Shown here: positions 15,558 through 20,159 of the stretch, one piece after another
Numbering within the stretch: position 1 is the first letter of the stretch
Layout of the letters: the number at the start of each line of letters is the position of its first letter
Origin: an uncultured Hyphomonadaceae bacterium
GTDB taxonomy: Bacteria > Pseudomonadota > Alphaproteobacteria > Caulobacterales > Hyphomonadaceae
DNA length: 20,159 nucleotides
Direction of reading: 5' to 3'
Assembly: GCA_937873805.1 (NCBI GenBank)
Contig: CALMWO010000408.1
Location: forward strand, 1-20,159
Position numbers and translations under genes: made by a program
Notes under the pieces: generated by a model
Told to the model about the DNA's origin: nothing
Seen by the model: the letters and a program-made list of their open reading frames with translations, nothing else
The model's database searches: none

Positions 15558-15986
15558 TCAGGCCTCCTCACCATCGGCCTCGAACAAGATCACGCCAGCA
15601 GACATCAGCCGGATGGCAAACGTCGCTTCTCCATCGTGGTCGCCTGCATAGCTCAGCTCGCTGATGACAAATGGTCCCACCAACACGCCAAAGTCGGGCA
15701 CCACCAAACGCAGCGACGCGGCCTCGCCGCCGAAGTACGCCTGCCGAATGCGCGCGTCGGAAGCAGCGTCCTTGAACACACCGCTGCCGGCTACTTCCGC
15801 TCGCTTGGTGCCCGCGCCTGCGATCAGCTCGCGCCACGCTTGCGGACTTTGCGCCGTCGTACCGTCGATCAACCCTGCGCTCAGGCTGATCGTGCGCGCG
15901 CGGATTCCCGCCACGCTAACGAACGTCTCCGGCGCCCCTCCGTCGCTGATCATGATCAGCACGTCGCGGCCTCGCTGGCCTGCCAT
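15558..15986 (-). CDS. GTA major tail protein (RcGTA g9-like, TP901-1 family)
   Basis: This 142-aa protein fits the phage major tail protein TP901-1 family that forms the GTA tail tube (RcGTA g9, about 135 aa). Typical segments are MAGQRGRDVLIMISDGG at the start, TTAQSPQAWRELIAGAGTKR near residue 45, SGVFKDAASDARIRQAYFGG near 72, and GPFVISELSYAGDHDGEATF in the last third. I start at the ATG at 15984-15986, which has an AGAAGGAG ribosome site 6 nt upstream. A frame to 16025 would add 13 residues running through the ArsR operator. It is the first gene of the tail block. The next upstream gene is on the other strand, so its promoter must lie in the 63-bp gap or inside the ArsR gene. Confidence 0.9.
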   Translation of the reverse strand: MAGQRGRDVLIMISDGGAPETFVSVAGIRARTISLSAGLIDGTTAQSPQAWRELIAGAGTKRAEVAGSGVFKDAASDARIRQAYFGGEAASLRLVVPDFGVLVGPFVISELSYAGDHDGEATFAIRLMSAGVILFEADGEEA

Positions 15987-15992
15987 GGCTTT

Positions 15993-16010
15993 CTCCTTCT
16001 CTCGAATATC
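15993..16010 (-). promoter_or_regulatory. Strong ribosome site and possible -10 of the GTA tail block
   Basis: On the minus strand GATATT (16010-16005) is followed by AGAAGGAG ending 6 nt before the g9-like ATG. The ribosome site decides the start codon. The GATATT could act as a -10, but I see no good -35 at the right distance. Transcription could instead start further upstream within the ArsR gene. Confidence 0.4.
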
Positions 16011-16014
16011 GGGG

Positions 16015-16044
16015 TTGACATGCAACCCAATGGTTGCCTATTGA
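16015..16044 (+). promoter_or_regulatory. Promoter of the ArsR-SRPBCC operon
   Basis: A consensus -35 TTGACA (16015-16020) and a -10-like TATTGA (16039-16044) are separated by 18 bp. The predicted start falls at about 16050, the A of the ArsR ATG, so the message is probably leaderless; no ribosome site is visible ahead of that ATG. Confidence 0.65.
16022..16037. promoter_or_regulatory. ArsR-type operator between -35 and -10
   Basis: GCAACC-CAAT-GGTTGC is a perfect inverted repeat with 6-bp arms. It fills the spacer between the -35 and -10 elements, the position where a bound repressor excludes RNA polymerase. The adjacent ArsR-type protein is the obvious ligand. The site also lies 36 bp from the start of the divergent g9-like gene. 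Confidence 0.65.
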
Positions 16045-16049
16045 AATGC

Positions 16050-16358
16050 ATGGATCTGGTGTTCCGGGCGCTGGCGGACGAAAGCCGACGAGCCCTGCTC
16101 GACAGCCTCAGCGCGAAAAGCGCTCAGACGCTGGCTGAGTTGTGCTCAGGACTTTCGATGACGCGACAGGCCGTCTCGAAACACCTTGCGATCCTGGAGG
16201 AAGCGAACCTCGTCGCGACCGTCAAACGCGGCCGCGAGAAGTTTCACTATCTCAACCCGGTTCCGATCGCGGAGATCGCGAACCGCTGGATACGGAAGTT
16301 CGAACGTCATCGGGTTGACGCACTCGTGGACTTGAAAAGAAAGCTGGAGTCAGAATGA
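16050..16358 (+). CDS. ArsR-family transcriptional repressor
   Basis: This 102-aa winged-helix regulator begins MDLVFRALADESRRALLDSL, a typical start for ArsR proteins that control SRPBCC genes. The recognition helix is in LSMTRQAVSKHLAILEEANL, followed by the wing VKRGREKFHYLN and a C-terminal helix rich in Arg/Lys. It lacks the CxC metal motif of arsenic or cadmium sensors; its only Cys is in AELCSGLS. It is therefore probably not a classical metal sensor. In-frame upstream starts exist (ATG at 16020, TTG at 16041), but they overlap the operator and promoter, and 16050 matches the family N-terminus and the predicted transcript start. Its stop overlaps the first SRPBCC start (ATGA). Confidence 0.92.
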   Translation: MDLVFRALADESRRALLDSLSAKSAQTLAELCSGLSMTRQAVSKHLAILEEANLVATVKRGREKFHYLNPVPIAEIANRWIRKFERHRVDALVDLKRKLESE

Positions 16359-16807
16359 CGCCATCAGACGCAAACCTTCCCGCGCGACCGGACTACGTGG
16401 CGATCACCTATATCAATGCGCCGGTCGAGCGCGTATGGCGCGCCTTCACCATCCCTGCAGATCAGGCAACCTTTTTCGGCGGCAAGACGGAGATTGGCGA
16501 AGTCGGCGAGCCCTGGATTCGTCACGCCACAGATCGGTGGCCTGCCATCACGGGTATCGTCCTTGCGAAAGAGCCGCCACGTCGGTTGGCGCTCACTTGG
16601 GGCTTCGATGCAAACCCACCGCCGGACCGCGTAGAGTTCCTGATCGATCCGGTCGCAAACGGCGTCACTCGCGTCACCATCCGCGAATACCATTCGCGCG
16701 ATTGGCCAGAAGATATAACCGATAGCGCCGTGCAAGGCTGGAACGCATTGCTCGCGGGTCTCAAGACGCTCGTTGAAACTGGCGCCCCTCTGCCGCCGCC
16801 ATTCTGA
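16355..16807 (+). CDS. SRPBCC (AHSA1-like) protein 1
   Basis: This 150-aa protein has the SRPBCC/START-like fold that binds hydrophobic ligands or acts as an Aha1-like domain. Typical features are YVAITYINAPVERVWRAFT at the first strand and helix, WPAITGIVLAKEPPRRLALTW in the middle, RVEFLIDPVANGVTRVTIRE, and the closing helix AVQGWNALLAGLKTLVETG. It is translationally coupled to the ArsR gene by an ATGA overlap. The substrate cannot be told. Compared with its two neighbours it has a proline-rich tail (PLPPPF) and a longer N-terminal lead. Confidence 0.9.
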   Translation: MTPSDANLPARPDYVAITYINAPVERVWRAFTIPADQATFFGGKTEIGEVGEPWIRHATDRWPAITGIVLAKEPPRRLALTWGFDANPPPDRVEFLIDPVANGVTRVTIREYHSRDWPEDITDSAVQGWNALLAGLKTLVETGAPLPPPF

Positions 16808-16818
16808 AGATCACGCCC

Positions 16819-17280
16819 ATGAGCCAATCGAAATTTGTTTACGTGACTTACATTCGCACCACCGCCGACAAACTCTGGGCGGCGCTGATTGAGCCTGAGT
16901 TCACAAAACAATACTGGGCCGGCACCCATCAGGAATCAGACTGGCAAGTCGGTTCCGACTGGAAAATCATGATCCCTGACGGGCGCGTCGGCGACAGCGG
17001 CAAGGTGCTTGAATTCAGCCCACCCCACCGCCTCGTCGTCACCTGGCGCAACGAATTCATGCCGGAGCTGAAGGCCGAGGGACACTCCACCTGCACCTAC
17101 GAACTCGAGCCCGCGGGTTCGGCCATCAAGCTGACAGTCACCCACGAAATGGCTGCGCCAAATTCGAAAATGATCAACTCCGTCTCGCAAGGCTGGCCGC
17201 ATCTTCTCGCCAGTCTCAAGAGCCTTCTCGAGACCGGCGAGTCCCTCGTGGAAAGCCGCACATGGCCGGAAGGTCACTAG
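16819..17280 (+). CDS. SRPBCC (AHSA1-like) protein 2
   Basis: This 153-aa SRPBCC protein has the same order of elements as the preceding gene: KFVYVTYIRTTADKLWAALI, then WQVGSDWKIMIPDGRVGDSG, PPHRLVVTWRNEF, a beta hairpin with IKLTVTHEM, and the final helix QGWPHLLASLKSLLETGESL. The pattern FTKQYWAGTHQESDW is typical of ArsR-linked members. It starts 11 bp after the first SRPBCC stop and is the second of three tandem paralogues, probably on one transcript. The ligand is unknown. Confidence 0.92.
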   Translation: MSQSKFVYVTYIRTTADKLWAALIEPEFTKQYWAGTHQESDWQVGSDWKIMIPDGRVGDSGKVLEFSPPHRLVVTWRNEFMPELKAEGHSTCTYELEPAGSAIKLTVTHEMAAPNSKMINSVSQGWPHLLASLKSLLETGESLVESRTWPEGH

Positions 17281-17282
17281 AC

Positions 17283-17714
17283 ATGCCAACCAACCCCACC
17301 GCCATCGCAGTCCAGCACTTCAACGTGTCATCGCAACGCGTGTACGCGGCCATTCTCGACGTCGAGATGATCTCGCGCTTCATGTTTGGCCCCTTGCTGC
17401 GCGAGGAAGATATCCTCCACATCGAAAACGACCCAAAGGTCGGCGGCGAATTTTCCTACAAGGTCCGGCGTGGCGAAAACGAGATCGACCACGTCGGCCG
17501 TTTCATCGAACTCACGCCGCCAAAGCACATCGTCTTCACGTGGGGCATTGTGGGCCATGATGGCGGATCAATCGTCTTCATTGACATTGTACCGACCAAT
17601 GAAGGCTGCACGGTCACGCTGACGCACGAGATGACGCCCGACTCGGTCGACTTCGTCGATCGCGCGCGCGCCGCGTGGGAAAAGATGCTAGGCGTCCTGT
17701 CGACGCTTCTATAG
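17283..17714 (+). CDS. SRPBCC (AHSA1-like) protein 3
   Basis: This 143-aa SRPBCC protein has the family elements: AIAVQHFNVSSQRVYAAILD, NDPKVGGEFSYKVRRGENEI, HVGRFIELTPPKHIVFTWG, CTVTLTHEM, and a final helix around RARAAWEKMLGVLSTLL. I start at the ATG at 17283 because a GGAAGG ribosome site lies about 9 nt upstream. An in-frame ATG at 17262 lies within the end of the previous gene. It diverges clearly from the other two copies, which suggests a distinct ligand. It is the last gene of the operon and converges with the antiporter gene with 13 bp between the stops; I see no hairpin terminator there. Confidence 0.9.
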   Translation: MPTNPTAIAVQHFNVSSQRVYAAILDVEMISRFMFGPLLREEDILHIENDPKVGGEFSYKVRRGENEIDHVGRFIELTPPKHIVFTWGIVGHDGGSIVFIDIVPTNEGCTVTLTHEMTPDSVDFVDRARAAWEKMLGVLSTLL

Positions 17715-17727
17715 TTCGACCGTCACA

Positions 17728-19404
17728 TCAGGCTCGCGCAACCGCCCGCCGCGGAATAACCGCCGTCGCCTTCTCGATCATCGCGTCAGCGATCTCCTGC
17801 TCGCCAGACACGATCAGGTCCGCGCCAAACGCCCGCAGATGTTCAACCTCGGCATCAGAATGCGCGCGCGCATAGACCTTCACGTTGGGATTGAGCGTGC
17901 GCGCCAGTTCAACAATCCGCCCCGCCTCAAATCCGTCAGGCACAGTCACGAACATCAGGTCCGCCTGAGCCACACCGGCCTTCTCCATCGTGTCCTTTGA
18001 AATCGCGTTCCCCGGCACAACCGCAATCCCTCTTGTGGTCAACAGCTCGACAAGATCCTCGCGGTCCTCGATCACCGAATAGGTAGCCCGCGCGTCGTCC
18101 AGGGCCTTGCCGATCAAAGACCCGACACGCCCATAACCCACCAGCACCACGCGCTTCGGCGCCGGTGCGGGTGCAGCCTGCTGCGGCGCCTCCGCGATCT
18201 TCGCTTTTTTCCCGAAGCGATCGGAGATCGCAAAGATCAGCGGACTCAACATGATCGAAATGATCGCTCCGCCGAGGATCAGATCATTCGCTGCCTCTGG
18301 CATCAGCCCGAACTGCAAACCAAGCCCCGCCAGGATGAACGAGAATTCGCCGATCTGCGCACGGCTCGCCGTCACGGTCGCCGCCGTCTCTCGCGACTGC
18401 CCGAAGAGCCGCAGAAGCCCGACACTGATCAGCGACCGCAGCACGACGATAATCGCCACCGTCGCCAACAATGGCCACGGGTCGCCCAACAGGATCATGG
18501 GATCGAACAGCATTCCGACCGAGACAAAGAACAGCACCGCAAACGCATCGCGCAGCGGCAGCGTCTCATTCGCCGCCTGCTGCGACAGTTCGCTCTCCGC
18601 CATGATCAGTCCGGCGAACAACGCGCCGAGCGCCACCGAAATGTCGAAGAACGCTGACGCCGCATAAGCCACGCCCAGCGCGATCGCCAGAACGGCCAGC
18701 CGGAACAGCTCACGCGACCCCATATGCACAACGCGATGCAGCAGCCACGGCACCACCCGCTTGCCCGCCAGCAGCATGATCAGCGCAAACAACGCCACCT
18801 TGCCAAGCGTCAGCGCCACGGCGAGTCCCGCGTCCTGCATCTGCAGGACGGTGATCCCCTCGCCATTGTCCACTTGCGTACGAATGTGCGCCCAGGTCGG
18901 CAGCAATACCATCGCCACGACCATCGCGAGATCTTCAACGACCAGCCAGCCCACAGTCAGCTTGCCGCGCTCGGTCTGCATCAACCGCCGCTCCTGCAGG
19001 CTGCGCAACGCAACCACGGTCGATGAAACCGACAGCGCCAATCCCAGCACCACTCCGGTCTCGATGCCCCATCCGAGCCAAAGCGCCAGAGCGATACCCA
19101 GCGCCGACGACAACACGATCTGCAACAGCGCCACCGGCACAGCCACAGCCCTCACCGAAAGCAGATCCTTCGGCGAAAAGTGCAGCCCCACCCCGAACAT
19201 CAGCAGGATCACCCCGATCTCGGCGACCTCAGACGCAAGATCAGCATCCGCCGTGAACCCCGGCGTGAACGGCCCAATGACCACGCCCGCAACCAGATAC
19301 CCCACGAGCGGTGACAATTTCAGTCGCGTGGCAAGCGCGCCGAAGACAAAGGCAAGCCCGAAGCCAATCGAGAGAAGGGCGATCAGTGGGGAGTCATGCG
19401 GCAC
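17728..19404 (-). CDS. ybaL: CPA2 cation/proton antiporter with RCK_N domain (YbaL/KefB-like)
   Basis: This 558-aa inner-membrane protein should exchange K+ or Na+ for H+. The N-terminal antiporter domain (about 1-395) has some 12 spans, with LVGYLVAGVVIGPFTPGF, the acidic pair in WLVVEDLAMV (157-158), GALFAGLIMAESEL and SRAQIGEFSFILAG. After an Ala/Pro linker (about 405-417) comes a Rossmann RCK_N/TrkA-N domain (418-535) with the nucleotide motif VVLVGYGRVGSLIG. There is no RCK_C domain. The length equals that of E. coli YbaL, and the short C-terminus argues against KefB/KefC. The start is GTG at 19402-19404, since no in-frame ATG lies close to the family N-terminus; GGAAAGG lies some 11 nt upstream. 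The transported ion is inferred from the family only. Confidence 0.92.
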   Translation of the reverse strand: MPHDSPLIALLSIGFGLAFVFGALATRLKLSPLVGYLVAGVVIGPFTPGFTADADLASEVAEIGVILLMFGVGLHFSPKDLLSVRAVAVPVALLQIVLSSALGIALALWLGWGIETGVVLGLALSVSSTVVALRSLQERRLMQTERGKLTVGWLVVEDLAMVVAMVLLPTWAHIRTQVDNGEGITVLQMQDAGLAVALTLGKVALFALIMLLAGKRVVPWLLHRVVHMGSRELFRLAVLAIALGVAYAASAFFDISVALGALFAGLIMAESELSQQAANETLPLRDAFAVLFFVSVGMLFDPMILLGDPWPLLATVAIIVVLRSLISVGLLRLFGQSRETAATVTASRAQIGEFSFILAGLGLQFGLMPEAANDLILGGAIISIMLSPLIFAISDRFGKKAKIAEAPQQAAPAPAPKRVVLVGYGRVGSLIGKALDDARATYSVIEDREDLVELLTTRGIAVVPGNAISKDTMEKAGVAQADLMFVTVPDGFEAGRIVELARTLNPNVKVYARAHSDAEVEHLRAFGADLIVSGEQEIADAMIEKATAVIPRRAVARA

Positions 19405-19598
19405 TGATCAGTGGGCCTTTCCAAGTGTATGAGCGTGTGAATCAGACCTTCGCAGATCGGCAATTCAAAATGCAAGAAAATCGTTCGCGCAGAGCCGGTT
19501 TGAGCGACGGCACCGCCTTGATCCAGCAAATCCCGACGACCCAGCCAATCCGACCTTAACGATCTTCTGCCAAGTGTCGCGGATTACCGAGGTGAGAC
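19405..19598. other. Divergent intergenic region
   Basis: This 194-bp gap separates the antiporter (minus) from the small membrane protein (plus) and must hold both promoters. I see no convincing -35/-10 pair on either strand. The 10-bp direct repeat GATCAGTGGG occurs at 19381-19390 and 19406-19415, flanking the antiporter start. The GAGGTGA ribosome site at 19589-19595 belongs to the plus-strand gene. Confidence 0.5.
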
Positions 19599-20090
19599 AT
19601 GCGTTTTTATAAAACCAGACGGCTTCGCATCGTCTCGGTCGCCAGCCTGCTGCTCTTTCTGGCTGGCATTCCCGTCCTGCTCGGCCTCACGCGCCCGGCT
19701 GCGGGCGCGCATGCCGACGCCCCGGCCGTAGCGGTCATGTACGCGCACGGGCTTTCCTCGCTCACCATTGCAGGCATCGCGGCTCTTGGCCTCGCAATTG
19801 TCTTCGGCGTCGGGGTCATCGCCAACCAGCGTCAGGAAGTGAACCGCAAATACCTCGGCAAGAACGCGCGCCGCCACCATGGCGCGATCGCCACGTTGCG
19901 CACCCTGGCCACCGTTCTGGGCGGCGCAGGCCTCATCGTCGGCAGCCTCCTGGGCCTCCATGCCGGCATCATACAAGCCCGCCCCGATCTTCAGAACGTA
20001 CTCGCTCTACCCTTTTTCACGGTCGAACTCGCCCTGATCAGCCTGCTCGGCGGCGGCGCCCTTTACGCCGCCGGCCGTCTGGGTCGTTAA
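19599..20090 (+). CDS. Small multi-spanning membrane protein of unknown function
   Basis: I do not recognise this 163-aa protein. After a basic N-terminus (MRFYKTRRLR) there are four likely membrane spans at about 11-30, 52-75, 100-123 and 134-158. A short Ala/His-containing loop lies between spans 1 and 2, and a basic loop (NQRQEVNRKYLGKNARRHHG) between 2 and 3. The positive charges place the N-terminus and this middle loop inside the cell, so a four-span topology with both ends inside is likely. A good ribosome site (GAGGTGA) precedes the ATG. No signal peptide cleavage or enzyme motif is seen. The reading is clear but the function is open. Confidence 0.75.
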   Translation: MRFYKTRRLRIVSVASLLLFLAGIPVLLGLTRPAAGAHADAPAVAVMYAHGLSSLTIAGIAALGLAIVFGVGVIANQRQEVNRKYLGKNARRHHGAIATLRTLATVLGGAGLIVGSLLGLHAGIIQARPDLQNVLALPFFTVELALISLLGGGALYAAGRLGR

Positions 20091-20152
20091 CCACCGCGGA
20101 TTGCCCTTCGCGTCATTGTCGGCTTACCTCCGCTCAAAGCTGAGGGGCAGAC

Positions 20153-20159
20153 ATGACCG
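20153..20159 (+). CDS. Start of a further gene, cut by window edge
   Basis: The last bases read ATGACCG after GAGGGG placed about 6 nt ahead, a good ribosome site and start 62 bp downstream of the membrane protein. Only two codons are visible, so the product cannot be named and the call rests on the ribosome site and position. Confidence 0.4.

Noticed and set aside
9601..15986. Ordinary prophage or prophage remnant
   Set aside because: No integrase, repressor, lysis, replication or attachment-site signs; gene order, sizes and the TIM-barrel megatron fit a GTA better.
15462..16049. Long 5' extension of the ArsR frame
   Set aside because: The extension runs through the g9-like gene on the other strand and through the promoter and operator; the family N-terminus begins at 16050.
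17715..17727. Bidirectional terminator between the converging SRPBCC 3 and antiporter genes
   Set aside because: Only 13 bp separate the stops and neither the gap nor the gene ends show a hairpin with a T-run.
19381..19415. 10-bp direct repeat GATCAGTGGG around the antiporter start as an insertion footprint
   Set aside because: Too short and without an element between the copies; one copy is coding. Likely chance.

Overview
The window reads as chromosomal DNA of a GC-rich alphaproteobacterium. The evidence is a colinear cytochrome c maturation cluster of the ccmI-ccmE-ccmF-ccmH (cycHJKL) type followed by a Do-family protease and an OmpR-type regulator, plus a block of gene-transfer-agent (GTA) tail genes of the Rhodobacter capsulatus (RcGTA) type. 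I lean towards Caulobacterales or a Hyphomonadaceae-like lineage, but this is an inference and not proven by the sequence.

Region 1 (1-9495, all minus strand; read from 9495 down to 1) is an envelope-homeostasis run. In transcription order it holds a DnaJ-like co-chaperone, a small secreted PepSY-domain protein, an OmpR/PhoP-type response regulator, its sensor kinase, ccmI, ccmE, ccmF, ccmH, a periplasmic DegP/HtrA protease, and a second OmpR-type regulator cut by the window edge. Most junctions are tight. Three Ccm starts are non-AUG codons nested in NTGA stop/start overlaps. The genes together cover periplasmic protein quality control, haem delivery to apocytochrome c, and two signalling systems. 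Candidate regulatory palindromes sit before degP and before the PepSY gene.

Region 2 (9601-15986, minus strand) is a compact six-gene GTA tail block. In transcription order: major tail protein (g9-like), a very short putative tape-measure protein (g11-like, 100 aa), distal tail protein (g12), hub protein with a Cys cluster (g13), NlpC/P60 peptidase (g14) and a 1237-aa TIM-barrel megatron/host-specificity protein (g15). The terminase, portal, protease, capsid, connector and g10 genes are not in the window. Immediately upstream of g9 the DNA switches to unrelated plus-strand genes, so the block is either a detached tail module or a rearranged GTA.

Region 3 (16015-17714, plus strand) is an ArsR-type repressor gene with three tandem SRPBCC (AHSA1/START-like) genes. 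A perfect inverted repeat between clear -35 and -10 elements suggests self-repression, and the predicted transcript would start at the AUG. This control region lies in the 63-bp gap shared with the GTA tail block.

Region 4 (17728-20159) holds a convergent CPA2 antiporter of YbaL/KefB type with a C-terminal RCK_N domain. After a 194-bp divergent gap come a small multi-spanning membrane protein of unknown function and the first codons of a further plus-strand gene. I found no rRNA, tRNA, CRISPR array or insertion sequence. No gene-free stretch exceeds 300 bp; the longest gap is 2217-2445.
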